A model generated the notes under the pieces. That model did no database searches. It saw only the letters and a list, made by a program, of their open reading frames with translations, and was not told the DNA's origin. This document shows, piece after piece, positions 32,048 to 42,904 of a stretch of 64,000 nt of DNA. The number at the start of each line of letters is the position of its first letter. Position 1 is the first letter of the stretch. Source of the stretch: Branchipolynoe longqiensis (taxonomy: Eukaryota; Annelida; Polychaeta; Phyllodocida; Polynoidae); NCBI GenBank assembly GCA_030323885.1, contig CM059189.1, positions 51,805,661 through 51,869,660 on the forward strand. Reading direction: 5' to 3'. The position numbers were made by a program, and so were the translations under genes.

Positions 32048-32775
32048 GGGGCCAAATGTATGAACAACTTTTTATCGGCTCAGGTGTTAAGGGCGGCCGG
32101 CGGGTTAGCTAACGTCGGTGTTGGTATATGTGTCACGGGAAATGTATGTTGCCAAAGCACGGGTTGGTTAGCTAACCAATGGGTTATTTATAGATTTGGG
32201 GAAAGCCTCTGTGCCTCTGTGTACATTCGTCGATTTGACAATATGAATAACACCGCCAATGTAGCTGCTACATTAATATCGCTTCGAATTTAGGGTTAAT
32301 TTAATTAAATTTCACGATTTGAGTATGTAATTCTGTTAAATATGATAGCATTGAATAGATTTGGGCCTAAAATATTGGCGCCGGCGGCGATGTTTAGTTG
32401 ACGTTCGACAGTATGGATATCGATGTCGCTGCGGCGGCGATTTGTTTAGTTTACATTCGTCGATTTGACAATATGAATAACGCCGCCAATGTGGCGGCAG
32501 CGTTAATACCGGTTCGATTTTAGGGTTAATTTGATTAAATTTCACTTATTGCGTGTGTAAATCTGTCAAATATGATCGCATTGAATAGATTTGGGCCGAA
32601 TCGGTAAAAACACCGACATTAAACTTGCTATGGCTTGGGGTTAGTGTAGGCGACATTAACTCTCAAGGTGTTTGCCTAACCGGGGCACATACATTGCCAC
32701 TTTTCGCCGCTAACCCGAGAAATCCACGCTAACCACGGGTTTGGAGCGCTAACCCGGCTTCATACATTTGGCCCC
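32048..32775. mobile_element. 728-bp element with 17-bp perfect TIRs
   Basis: GGGGCCAAATGTATGAA and its exact inverse. Subterminal GGGTTAGC/GCTAACCC motifs. A block of about 95 bp (CATTCGTCGATTTGACAATA...) is directly repeated at 32222-32315 and 32453-32545. No transposase. Confidence 0.8.
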
Positions 32776-33135
32776 TGGGTGAGTAAACTACTGTTCAGTT
32801 GCTATTTTCAATTTTAGCATACTATTATTAACTCGTGTTCATAAATAAAAGAATTTGATATTATCAGTGAATATTATGCTCATATAAAAACAGAATTGGA
32901 AAATAGCAGTGAATAATTGATGTGCTTTTAAAAAAAATAAATGCCCACGATGTTGACAGTGACTGCCGCTTACTCACCGTTTTCAATTTTAGCACTCTTG
33001 TTATTGTCATGCTTATAAATAACATAATTACATATTAGCTGTGAATAGTCACACCCATAAATAACATAATTGGATATCAGTGATACTCAAATTTAGTTCT
33101 TTGATTTAATAATGTTGAATGCTATTATTGCTTAC
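32776..33135. other. AT-rich intron, no feature
   Basis: Short diverged repeats of AGTGAATAGT/AAATAACATAATTG; nothing coding. Confidence 0.4.
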
Positions 33136-33288
33136 GAGTGATGGTCCTGGTTTACAGACGAATGAGATCTTGGACGAGGAGTTTGTTCCCCCCTGGTTCT
33201 TCTCACATGGAGTTCCGTGGTCATAAACCGTGACCACGTTCCGGCTGAACTGGTCAAAGTAGGGCACAACCGTCACCCGGCCCAGACT
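33136..33288 (-). CDS. IGF2R: CI-MPR-like exon E13
   Basis: 153 bp, acceptor CCACCTTTCAG, donor GTAAGC. Encodes V-T-V-Y-D-H-G-T-P-C and S-K-I-S-F-V-C-K-P, the last third of an MRH repeat. Phase 0 in and out. The acceptor and first bases (AGTCTGGGCCGGGT) are amplified upstream. Confidence 0.9.
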
Positions 33289-33755
33289 CTGAAAGGTGGA
33301 AAACGGGGAGCCATGAGTGACACCAGGGAAGGATGTCCATTATTACCCGGCCCAGACTCTGAAAGGTGGAAAACGGGGAGCCATGAGTGACACCAGGGAA
33401 GGATGTCCATTATTATCCGGCCCAGACTCTGAAAGGTGAAGAACAGGGAACCATGAGTGACACCAGGGAAAGATGTCCATTATTACCCAGTCCAGACTCT
33501 GAAAGGTGGAAAACGGGGAGCCATGAGTGACACCAGGGAAAGATGTCCATTATTACCCGGCCCAGACTCTGAAAGGTGGAGAACGGGGAACCATGAGTGA
33601 CACCAGGGAAGGATGTCCATTATTATCCGGCCCAGACTCTGAAAGGTGAAGAACAGGGAACCATGAGTGACACCAGGGAAGGATGTCCATTATTACCCGG
33701 CCCAGACTCTGAAAGGTGGAGAACGGGGAACCATGAGTGACACCAGGGAAGGATG
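33289..33755. repeat. Array seeded by the E13 acceptor, about 6.5 units of about 69 bp
   Basis: Each unit carries CCCGGCCCAGACTCTGAAAG, the reverse complement of TTTCAG|AGTCTGGGCCGGG, plus CCATGAGTGACACCAGGGAA. The LINE inserted into the last unit. Confidence 0.93.
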
Positions 33756-35866
33756 TACATTATTATCACAGAAATAAGAAAATCAACTGATGAGATGTGT
33801 CCCATGAAGAAAATAAAAGTACGAAAAAACCAAGACCCTTGGGTAGACAAAGACCTGCTAACACTCATCACAACCAAAAGTAAACTGGGTGATGAAGCAA
33901 AACCCACTGAAACAATAGAAGACAAACTGGCCTACCGCATCGCCAGAAACAACTCTCTCAAAGCTGTGAGAACAGCGAAAAAGAAATACATAATAAAGCA
34001 GGACAAAGACTGGGGAAGCAACACAAACAAATTCTGGAAAAATGTAAACCTATTATTCCCACAGCATTACAAATATTTCACAGTGGACAGGCTTGAATTA
34101 TTCACAGTCTATCAGAACAGCACAACATCGGGACAAGTGGAGAACCATTGCATCCAACCCTCGACTAGAGGATGGAACTATTGATTGATTGATTATTCCC
34201 AAAAAATAACAAAGAAGAGCATACAAACTTCCAAGATAACGAAGGGGCAATGCTCACAGACAGACACTTTGCCACAATAGGGCAAAAGCTGTCAGAAAAA
34301 TTCAAAAAAAGATGGGAAAACAGATCAGGAACTGTGGAGAATGAAATCCCCACCTGCAAAACAGATATGATAGAAGTAAAAAAATTAATAAATGACATAG
34401 ACACGAAAAAACCAAGTGGAATAGATGAAATACCAACCAAAATACTGAAAGAGGCACTCCAAGCCATCCCGGCCACCATAGTAGACCTATTCAACATCTC
34501 CTTTGAGCAGGGGCGTTTTATCTCAGCCTGGAAAATGGCAACCATCACCCCCATTCACAAAGGTGGAGACAAACAAAACATGGGAAACTACAGGCCAATA
34601 TCAATTCTTCAAACCCCAGGCAAGCTCATTGAAAAAGTGTTACATAGACACATCAATGAACACATGGAAAAAAACGATATACTAAACGAAAGACAAGGGG
34701 GCTTCAGGAAACTGCACTCCACATCAAAAACAATAGCTAACCTAACAAATGACATAATGGCATCAATGAACCAAAGACAATTAGTTGGAGCCGCCTTCAT
34801 TGACTTCAGCAAAGCATTTGACACAGTAGACCACAAAATACTACTGGAAAAACTAAAAACCATGGGCATAAAATCCAACACTATGGATTGGATAAGATGC
34901 TACCTGAACAACAGGCAACAGAAAACAAAAATAAACAATACACTATCAGACAACCAACCTGTCACATGTGGTGTACCCCAAGGGTCAGTGTTAGGGCCAC
35001 TACTCTTTATAATCTATATAAACGACCTTGAAAAATGGTTGCAAACTGAATGCCTCCAACTATATGCAGATGACACAGTCATATACGCAAATGGCACCAC
35101 AGAAGAGGAGGTAATAACTAAACTAAATAAACTCCTACTAAAACTAGATGAGTGGTGTGAGTCCAACAAAATAACCATCAACACAAGCAAATCAAAAACA
35201 GTACTCTTCTCGCATAAACAAATGCCAGAAAGAAAACTACACCGTAAGTTAGGAAACCAAACACTAGAAAATGTAGACCATTACAAATACCTAGGCCTTG
35301 AGTTAGACAGCCAACTAAACTACAACCTATGTATAAATAAAATTATACAAAAAGTAAACCACAAACTGTGGCTATTTGCAAAGCTAAGAGACTACATGAC
35401 ACAAGAAATGTCAATAAAAATCTTCAAGGGCATGGTGCTCCCCTATTTTGACTATGGAGATGTAAACTACATGGGTGCGAGAAAAGAACTACTAAAAAAA
35501 CTGCAAACACTGCAGAACAGAGCCCTAAAAATCTGTCTAAGAGTAGACAAGCTGCACCCAACCTATGACATACACAAAAGAACCAAAGTGAAACTACTAG
35601 AAAATAGGAGAATAATTCATTTGAAAACATTAGCATATAGCTATAGTCAAAACATTAAACTTCTAACAAAACCACAAAGGGCTACTAGAGCAAATAATGC
35701 GCCACTACTAAAGCAGACCAGAAGCCAAATAAAAGCTCATGAGAGAAGCACGCTGGAAATGGCTGCCAAGGTGTGGAATGCCCAAACGGTAGAGGAACGA
35801 CAAATTCCTGACCTAAAAACTTACAAAAAATATCTGTGCAAAATAAGGCTAGGAAACCCCCAGTAA
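33756..35866 (+). pseudogene. LINE ORF2: linker and reverse transcriptase, split by a nested insert
   Basis: The linker (D-P-W-V-D-K-D-L-L, R-I-A-R-N-N) reads in one frame to about 34060, then the RT frame continues from 34201 to the TAA at 35864-35866. Key RT blocks: P-S-G-I-D-E-I-P, F-I-D-F-S-K-A-F-D-T-V-D, G-V-P-Q-G-S-V-L-G-P-L-L-F and Y-A-D-D-T (Tyr codon at 35063), then the thumb and Q-N-R-A-L-K-I-C-L. A 140-bp insert plus target copy shifts the frame by two; without it the ORF is continuous. Function of the parent: target-primed reverse transcription. Confidence 0.88.
34061..34191. mobile_element. 131-bp nested insertion with 9-bp target duplication
   Basis: Flanked by ATTATTCCC (34052-34060 and 34192-34200). 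Its right end is a short (ATTG)n tail, typical of a retroposed fragment. Source family not recognised. Confidence 0.82.
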
Positions 35867-36038
35867 GCTGCACTGCAAAGGGGCATGTGATATGTCACGG
35901 CCCACCAGCCGGGACGCCCAATGGAAGGTAACCATGCCAAAAGTAGCCAGATAACACATCACACAGCTACGTACAAGCCTATGATATGTAAATAGGAGTA
36001 GGCTAGTCTAGTAATAAGAGTAGAAAAATAAATACAGG

Positions 36039-36834
36039 TTCACCTACTATTTGCAAACATGAAACACCATGTCTAGCATTGAATTCGAACCAGCATGTCC
36101 TCCATTCCTGGGTGAGCGTCCTAACCCTTAGGCTACCTCGCATGTACTGTTAAATTCACCTACTATTTGCAAACATGAAACACCATGTCTAGCGCTGAAT
36201 TCGAACCAGCATGTCCACCATTCCTGGGCGAGCATCCTAACCCTTAGGCTACCTCGTATGTACTGTTAAATTCACCTACTATTTGCAAACATGAAACACC
36301 ATGTCTAGCATTGAATTCGAACCAGCATGTCCACCATTCCTGGGTGAGCGTCCTAACCCTTAGGCTACCTCGTATGTACTGTTAAATTCACCTACTATTT
36401 GCAAACATGAAACACCATGTCTAGCGCTGAATTCGAACCAGCATGTCCTCCATTCCTGGGTGAGCGTCCTAACCCTTAGGCTACCTCGCATGTACTGTTA
36501 AATTCACCTACTATTTGCAAACATGAAACACCATGTCTAGCGCTGAATTCGAACCAGCATGTCCACCATTCCTGGGTGAGCGTCCTAACCCTTAGGCTAC
36601 CTCGCATGTACTGTTAAATTCACCTACTATTTGCAAACATGAAACACCATGTCTAGCGCTGAATTCGAACCAGCATGTCCACCATTCCTGGGCGAGCATC
36701 CTAACCCTTAGGCTACCTCGTATGTACTGTTAAATTCACCTACTATTTGCAAACATGAAACACCATGTCTAGCGCTGAATTCGAACCAGCATGTCCACCA
36801 TTCCTGGGTGAGCGTCCTAACTGTTAGGCTACCT
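36039..36834 (-). repeat. Seven tandem copies of a tRNA-headed unit, about 116 bp each
   Basis: Each unit has TTCACCTACTATTTGCAAAC and, on the minus strand, a tRNA-like AGCCTAAGGGTTAGGACGC (A box) and GGTTCGAATTC (B box). Units are 95-99% alike by eye. The array abuts the LINE tail. Confidence 0.88.
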
Positions 36835-37392
36835 CGGCTGCCTGATGATACTAAACATGCGCACTACCCTAAAACATGCAGCCCATTGAAATGGCACAGA
36901 AACCAGCCATGCTACACTTTCAAGCATTTGGTTAAAATAGTGCTGACCTTAGTATGGTGACTCTCAGGCAGTCATCAATTATCACGGTCCGGACCAATCG
37001 AATCATCCCGGTTGTCAGAATTTCAAATAGAACATCCAGAGGGGTACCTAACAAACATGGGCTGTGTGAAAAATGATCCAACTATAATGCCCTACGTCTT
37101 GGTGGGGGCGTCAGGAGCAATGACATCACAGCCTACGGTTGGACACAATCAGATATACTCTTTCGAAATGGGCCAATCAGAGCTATTCTTTCATCATTGT
37201 TTCAATTGCAAATGGCTGCTTGAACGTAAAATTAGCCAAAATTGATACTGTGAATATGATATCCCATTTTTTCCGGCTGAGCACATTCGTTTATGCAACC
37301 CGAGTTTGTATGATCTGCGCATGTGCAAAAATATGGTTGTGATGATCAGAGGTGATTAATCGATGTCGGCCTCAGTGACACTAGTAACTGAC
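36835..37392. other. Intron sequence, no feature recognised
   Basis: Unique-looking sequence downstream of the E12 donor; a short ORF at 37012-37245 has no recognisable motif. Confidence 0.4.
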
Positions 37393-37605
37393 CTTGGGCT
37401 TCTCTCCGGCCTTGACCTTGCAGGCGGCTGCTTGGGGCGGACAGAGGACCCCGCTGATAGGGTTGAGAGGCCGGCACACATTGATATAATACGTTGCCTG
37501 CTGGTCTGCGACATCCGCGAGCGAGGCCAGATGCGACCCGGCCCCGCGCACCAGCGGAGACAGGTCGAGCACGTGGCCGTTGTCGTCTTCCACTTCGCAG
37601 CGCAC
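37393..37605 (-). CDS. IGF2R: CI-MPR-like exon E12
   Basis: 213 bp, acceptor TCGCCACAG, donor GTCAGT. Encodes H-V-L-D-L-S-P-L, Y-Y-I-N-V-C-R-P-L-N-P-I and Q-A-A-A-C-K-V, a textbook middle section of an MRH repeat, with Arg directly after N-V-C. Phase 0 in and out. Confidence 0.93.
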
Positions 37606-37624
37606 CTGTGGCGACAAACGTTTA

Positions 37625-37715
37625 ATAAGTGTGTCTGTATCTAAGTTAGATATGTACAATAAAATCTACATAATTGTTTTGGTTTTGATGTTTTCATCGG
37701 ACTATGCAGCTTTAA
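37625..37715. mobile_element. MITE-1 terminal fragment beside E12
   Basis: Starts about 20 bp upstream of the E12 acceptor and ends CATCGGACTATGCAGCTTTA. Only one terminus present. Confidence 0.7.
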
Positions 37716-38055
37716 TTGGTTGGTTGGTTAGTTGTTAGAGTTTTACGACCCGGCAACATCTAAGGTCATATCAGGACGGGTACCCACTTGTGACAGTGCG
37801 CACTCATGGTGACTTTATAATGGTGCCCTACTGGGAAATCAGGCCACGGGCACCATGACCCAATATCCCACTCAGTCACATTATCCTGACACTGAGCTAA
37901 CAAGTCCTTGCCCTATCCTAGTAATGCCAAGCGCCAGGCTAGGAAGCGATAAGTAACAATTATATAAGTCATTGGTTTGACTCGACCGGCAACCGAACTC
38001 CTGATCTCCCGCATGCGAGGCCCGCCCTCTACCGATTAGGCCACGGTGCCCGGTA
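37716..38055 (-). mobile_element. SINE-A, full length
   Basis: (GGTT)n end to CCACGGTGCCCGG, A and B boxes recognisable on the minus strand. Confidence 0.88.
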
Positions 38056-38104
38056 GTACCATACAAAGTCATCAGAAACTAGTTGTGCACATACAAACTA
38101 AAAG

Positions 38105-38490
38105 CAGGGTCCAAACACATGTGAAGATATGGAATTCAAGGCTATTTCAAGGCTGTTGAAGAAGATTTATACTACCTATCATGGATAAGCCTGAATAGGC
38201 TTGTTTTCACCATTAGACAGGTTGTCGATAGAAAGCCCGAGCCTACACTTTTACCGACCCAAGGGATTTTTAACCTCCCACACCACATAGACATGGTATG
38301 AGAGCAACTGGCCTTTGATGACGCTGTAAGTTATACACAGCGGTGGAAATCCAAATTGGCAGAGGTGGGGGCACAGGGAATCGAACCACTGACCTTCAGA
38401 TTAGGAGTCCGACCTAGAAAAAAGTCAGACACTCTAACCACTCCACCACAGAGAACACCTGTCTTTGATAGGAATTCAAGACTATTTTTA
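38105..38490. mobile_element. MITE M2 fragment split by a tRNA-derived insert
   Basis: CAGGGTCCAAACACATGTGA (38105) to GGCTGTT (38157), then an insert, then TTTGATAGGAATTCAAGACT (38464). Only the left half of M2 is present. Confidence 0.6.
38165..38455 (-). mobile_element. tRNA-derived SINE, third family
   Basis: The minus strand ends in GTGGTGGAGTGGTTAGAGTG (A-box region) and GTGGTTCGATTCC (B box) with a long variable-loop-like stretch, reminiscent of tRNA-Ser/Leu. The body includes CAACTGGCCTTTGATGACGC. Confidence 0.65.
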
Positions 38491-38494
38491 TTTG

Positions 38495-38600
38495 GACAAA
38501 TGCAAGTGTATCTCAGTTAGATATGTAAAATAAAACCTACATAATTGTTCTGGTTTTGAAAATCTGATGTTTTCATCGGACTATGCAGCTGTAATTAACT
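38495..38600. mobile_element. MITE-1 terminal fragment
   Basis: AATGCAAGTGTATCTCAGTT to CATCGGACTATGCAGCTG. Confidence 0.65.
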
Positions 38601-38641
38601 AATGTAACCAATAACAATTTTAATTAAATAAAGTGGCTTAC

Positions 38642-38907
38642 ATGACGCTCGCAGGCCAGCTCTGTGTGCCACGACAGGAAGTAGTTGCAGTCGTCGTCCT
38701 CGTCCACGTACACCGGGGTCCCAGTGCCGGCGCCCTTCTTGGCGCACACAAAGTTGATGATGGTGTTGCGCGTCAGGTTGTTATGGTGACAGAGCGCGCC
38801 TCCGCTGTAGTTCAGGAACAAGTCACCATCTATGAAGTGTAGCTCGCTGCTGGGCCGCCCTGCGTTCCAAGGCCCGTTGCTGCTACCCATCTCCGACTGG
38901 CATGCCC
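38642..38907 (-). CDS. IGF2R: CI-MPR-like exon E11 (repeat boundary exon)
   Basis: 266 bp, acceptor GTCTACTACAG, donor GTAAGC. Encodes the end of one MRH repeat (G-A-C-Q, D-L-F-L-N-Y-S-G-G-A-L-C, I-I-N-F-V-C) and the start of the next (D-C-N-Y-F-L-S-W-H-T-E-L-A-C). Two bases in, phase 0 out. Its acceptor with flanking bases is amplified about 26-fold upstream, now separated from the exon by a SINE-B insertion. Confidence 0.93.
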
Positions 38908-38929
38908 CTGTAGTAGACATTGTCAAAGT

Positions 38930-39261
38930 AAAGCTTGCGTTATTTAACAACGCCTCTAGAGTACATTGATTTTTGGATCATCGGCTATTGGACGTCAAAC
39001 ATATGGTCATTCTGACATATTTCTTTGGAGGAAACCCGCTGCCACCACATTCCCATGTGGTGGCAGCGGCAAGGGGTGTTTTAAATGCACTTTCCCACAG
39101 ACAGGACAGCACATACCACAGCCTTTGATGAACCAGCTGGACCACTGGTTGGAACGGAAAATAGTCCAAACTGCAAATGGGTCCACTGAGAAGGATCGAT
39201 CTGATAACTGACAGCTTCACAGGTGGACATGCTACCGCCTGAGCTACGTCGCGCTCCTAGC
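38930..39261 (-). mobile_element. SINE-B with 12-bp target duplication, 22 bp from the E11 acceptor
   Basis: CATTGTCAAAGT occurs at 38918-38929 and 39262-39273. The element therefore inserted between E11 and the junction-derived array, replacing sequence usually holding the branch point. Confidence 0.92.
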
Positions 39262-40620
39262 CATTGTCAAAGTCACTGCTACACTGGGCGACTAGCATGT
39301 CCTTGCAGCAGCCATTATCAAAGTTACGGCTACACTGGGCAACTAGCATGTCCCTGCAGCAGCCATTATCAAAGTCATGGCTACACTGGGCGCCTAGCAT
39401 GCCACTGCAGCAGCCATTATAAGTCACGGCTACACTGGGCGACTAGCATGTCCTTGCAGCAGCCATTATCAAAGTTACGGCTACACTGGGCGACTAGCAT
39501 GTCCCTGCAGCAGCCATTATCAAAGTCACGGCTACACTGGGCGACTAGCATGTCCCTGCAGCAGCCATTATCAAAGTCACAGCTACACTGGGCGACTAGC
39601 ATGCCACTGCAGCAGCCATTATCAAAGTCACGGCTAAACTGGGAGACTAGCATGTCCTTGCAGCAGCCATTATAAAAGTTACGGCTACACTGGGCGACTA
39701 GCATGTCGCTGCAGCATCCATTATCAAAGTCATGGCTACACTGGGCGACTAGCATGCCACTGCAGCAGCCATTATCAAAGTCACGGCTACACTGGGTGAC
39801 TAGCATGCCACTGCAACAGCCAATATCAAAGTTACGGCCACACTGGGCGACTAGCATGTCCCTGCAGCAGCCATTATCAAAGTCACGGCTACACTGGGTG
39901 ACTAGCATGTCCCTGCAGCAGCCATTATCAAAGTCACAGCTACACTGGGCGACTAACACGTCCCTGCAGCAGCCATTATCAAAGTCACGGCTACACTGGG
40001 CGACTAGCACGTCCCTGCAGCAGCCATTATCAAAGTCACGGCTACACTTGGCGACAAGCATGCCACTGCAGCAGCCATTATCAAAATCACGGCTACACTG
40101 GGCGACTGGCATGTTCCTTCAGCAGCCATTATCAAAGTCACGGCTACACTGGGCAACTAGCATGCCACTGCAGCAGCCATTATCAAAGTCACGGCTGCAC
40201 TGGGCGACTAGCATGCCACTGCAGCAGCCATTATCAAAGTCATGGCTACACTGGGCGACTAGCGTGTCCCTGCAGCAGCCATTATCAAAGTCACGGCTAC
40301 ACTGGACGACTAGCACGTCCCTGCAGCAGCCATTATCTAAGTCATGGCTACACTGGGCGACTAGCATGTCCCTGCAGCAGCCATTATCAAAGTCATGGCT
40401 ACACTGGGAGACTAGCATGCCATTGCAGCAGGCATTATCTAAGTCATGGCTACACTGGGCGACTAGCACGTCCCTGTAGCAGCCATTATCAAAGTGATGG
40501 CTACACTGGGCGACTAGCATGTCCCTGTAGCAGCCATTATCAAAGTCACGGCTACACTGGGCGAGTAGCACGTCCCTATAGTAACCATTTTCAAAGTCAA
40601 GGCTACACTGGATGGCTTGA
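39262..40620. repeat. Array seeded by the E11 acceptor, about 26 units of 51 bp
   Basis: Minus-strand unit: TTTGATAATGGCTGCTGCAG followed by GGACATGCTAGTCGCCCAGT; compare E11 TTTGACAATGTCTACTACAG|GGGCATGCCAGTCGGAG. Period is a multiple of three and free of stops in one frame on each strand. Confidence 0.95.
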
Positions 40621-41022
40621 CCTCTGGTACTGCAGCGCTAGTCACCCAGTGTAGCTTCAACTTCAGGCATGGAACATAACTTAACTTAACCAATCCTTTT
40701 AGTTATTCCACGCTGTTTGCAATGTGTTTAAAAAAATAAAATAAAAGTTAATATTAAACACTCTCTGACTCCACACAGCGCTCCATGAAAATAACAAATA
40801 TCAACAGTAAGTCACCAAGATGAACATTAAGTGAAAATTACATTCAAATAAAAATCAGCTCATTGTTAACCTCCTAGTGTAATTAAAAGAAAATTCATTT
40901 CAAGATGTTATTAATATTTGTGTTCTTATCCGAACTACACAGACATTTCCATCAAGCTGTACAACTATCCGCTATACAGTCGCTAAGGGGTGGAAAAGCG
41001 TGGTGATTCTGCTGGAGATTTG
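40621..41022. other. AT-rich intron, no feature
   Basis: Nothing recognisable apart from a final partial, inverted-looking ACCCAGTGTAGC (40637). Confidence 0.4.
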
Positions 41023-41376
41023 CAGGGTCCGTACACATGTGAAGATATGGAATTCAAGGCTATTTTAAGGATTTTCAAGGCTGTTTTCGATAGGAATTCA
41101 AGACTATTTTCATTTGGATTCCAGTAAAAAAAAAAACAACGGGGAATGGTGACTTGAGACTAATTTAGATGGTTGGTTGCTGAAGTTTTATGTCCTGGCA
41201 ACATATAAGGTCCATCAGGATGGGACTAATTTAGATCAGTGGGGACAGTTTAACAGAATTCAAGGCTTTTCAAGACTAATTACCCAAAATAGGTTAAATT
41301 CAACGCTTTTCAAGGCCTTGAAATGGGGCAAATGAAGTTTAAAGACTTTTCAAGACTTTTCAGGCCCCTTATGGAC
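41023..41376. mobile_element. MITE M2, full length
   Basis: CAGGGTCCGTACACATGTGA to CCCCTTATGGACC, with a small SINE-A fragment inserted (41168-41222). Ends 18 bp from the E10 donor. Confidence 0.72.
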
Positions 41377-41394
41377 CGTGGATTGGGCACTGAC

Positions 41395-41520
41395 CTGGGT
41401 TGTCGGGACAGGGGCTGCCTGCAAGCGGCCCGCAGATGTTGATGAGCAGCTCGTGGCCATGCCCGTCGTGGGTTTTGTACCCCTTCGGGCGACTCAGCCC
41501 CACCATGTTGTAGATGTAGC
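41395..41520 (-). CDS. IGF2R: CI-MPR-like exon E10
   Basis: 126 bp, acceptor TGTTGCGCAG, donor GTCAGT. Encodes Y-I-Y-N-M-V-G-L-S-R-P and E-L-L-I-N-I-C-G-P-L, then S-P-C-P, the middle of an MRH repeat. The D-L-S-P-L motif is replaced by V-G-L-S-R. Two bases in, one base out. Confidence 0.9.
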
Positions 41521-41539
41521 CTGCGCAACAACACATGGC

Positions 41540-41890
41540 ACATGTTTGTTTGTTGTTTTATGTCCTAGTAACATCTAAGGTCATATCAAGACGGGTACCG
41601 ACTTGTGACAGTGCGCACTCAAGGCAATGTTATAGTGCTGCCCCACTGTGAGACTAGGCCGCCAACACCCCGATATCTCACTCAGTCACATTATCCTGAC
41701 ACTGAGCCAACCAGTCCTTGTCCTATCCTAATAATGCCAAACACCTGGCTAGGAAGTGACAAGTATCAATTTTTAAGTCATTGGTTTGACTCGACCAGGG
41801 TTCGAACCCACAAACCCATGGGTTTGGATGCCCTGATCTCCCCAAAACAGGAGACAGATGCGCAACTCATTCGGCCATCCGGTCTGGTCC
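41540..41890 (-). mobile_element. SINE-A, variant head
   Basis: Full body and a head with GTTCGAACCC/GGGTTCGAAC, like the 17384 and 57424 copies. Begins 20 bp upstream of the E10 acceptor. Confidence 0.87.
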
Positions 41891-42157
41891 ATGTCACGTG
41901 ACCACGCCGTACACAACACCACAAGTGGTAGCTTACAGGCCCACAAACAGAGTTACTGTTCACTCAGAAATTGGTGGGTCATGAAAAAAAACCTCTGTGG
42001 ACATTATTGTTTGTACTTCACTGAACATTTGAAATTGGAAAAAAAACACTGTTCAATATTCTATTCATGACTACTTTAACGGCATTAATGCATTTCCTGG
42101 GTAATCCCAATATAAAGGACATCTCAGATTGCTTTATTAACTCAGTACCATGTCTTT

Positions 42158-42863
42158 TAAAGCTGCATAGTCTGATGAAGTATCAAATTTTCAAAACCAA
42201 AGCAATTAAATAGATTTGATTCTACATATCTAATTCGCCACACTCGGCAGCAGGAAACTAGGAGGAAAGACATAGAGGCAGACATGGTTTCAGAAGATTT
42301 AATAACAAAACAACTCGGGGACCATTTAGAGGCCTATCAGAGTCTAGTAGGCGACAGTGGCCAGAATCAGGCACTGACTGGATTGCGCGACCAGGGAGAA
42401 GTTCATGAATCAGGTTATGTATCGTCACATGGAGATCAGCGCTCACCCCCCTAGAAAGTGGGTGGGAGGGTGGGGAAATCAAAGTGGACAGCTCAGAGGC
42501 GGGTAGCAAAGTGAGAGTGAGACGGAAAAGAGTGTACGGGGAAAGCTAAGAATAGACCTGCCTCGTGGGAAAATTACCCATGTTAGCCTCGGGCCAACAT
42601 GCACAATGTAAACACCGGTGCACTAATTAAGCTTTTTTTTTGCCACACAGAAGGGAATACTGAGGCAATTTAATCGAAGCTGTTTCTGCTGAAGCCTTTG
42701 GTGTGCTTGCCAAAACTAATTTGACATGGTTGCACTTCAAATATGTCAAAAGCTAGCCATTTAAAATAAAAGTTACTAGAACAGTAGATTATAATAATCA
42801 ACTTAATATATTTATCTCAGAAAAATGACAGAAACTCAAAACCATCGGACTATGTAACTTTAA
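42158..42863. mobile_element. MITE-1 interrupted by about 390 bp
   Basis: Left terminus TAAAGCTGCATAGTCTGATG, right terminus CATCGGACTATGTAACTTTA. The foreign block is about 42238-42640. Confidence 0.75.
42238..42640. other. Unidentified insert in MITE-1
   Basis: GC-balanced, unlike its surroundings. The plus strand is open for about 75 codons to TAG at 42451-42453, including an ATG at 42283 (M-V-S-E-D-L-I-T-K-Q). Ends in a T9 run after GCACTAATTAAGC. No family recognised. Confidence 0.45.
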
Positions 42864-42904
42864 GTCAGCTGTCATACAAGTGAACAAAGTCGCTGTCAAC
42901 TAAA

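Larger units (their letters stand above)
33756..36038 (+). mobile_element. 5'-truncated CR1/Jockey-group LINE
   Basis: Begins abruptly within the array (ATGTACATTATTATC|ACAG), lacks the endonuclease, and ends in a 3' UTR of about 170 bp with GTAGAAAAATAAATACAG. Antisense to the receptor gene. Confidence 0.82.

Noticed and set aside
39417..40571. Long 17-residue-repeat ORFs on both strands
   Set aside because: A 51-bp period keeps frames open automatically; the unit is an amplified splice junction, not a protein repeat.
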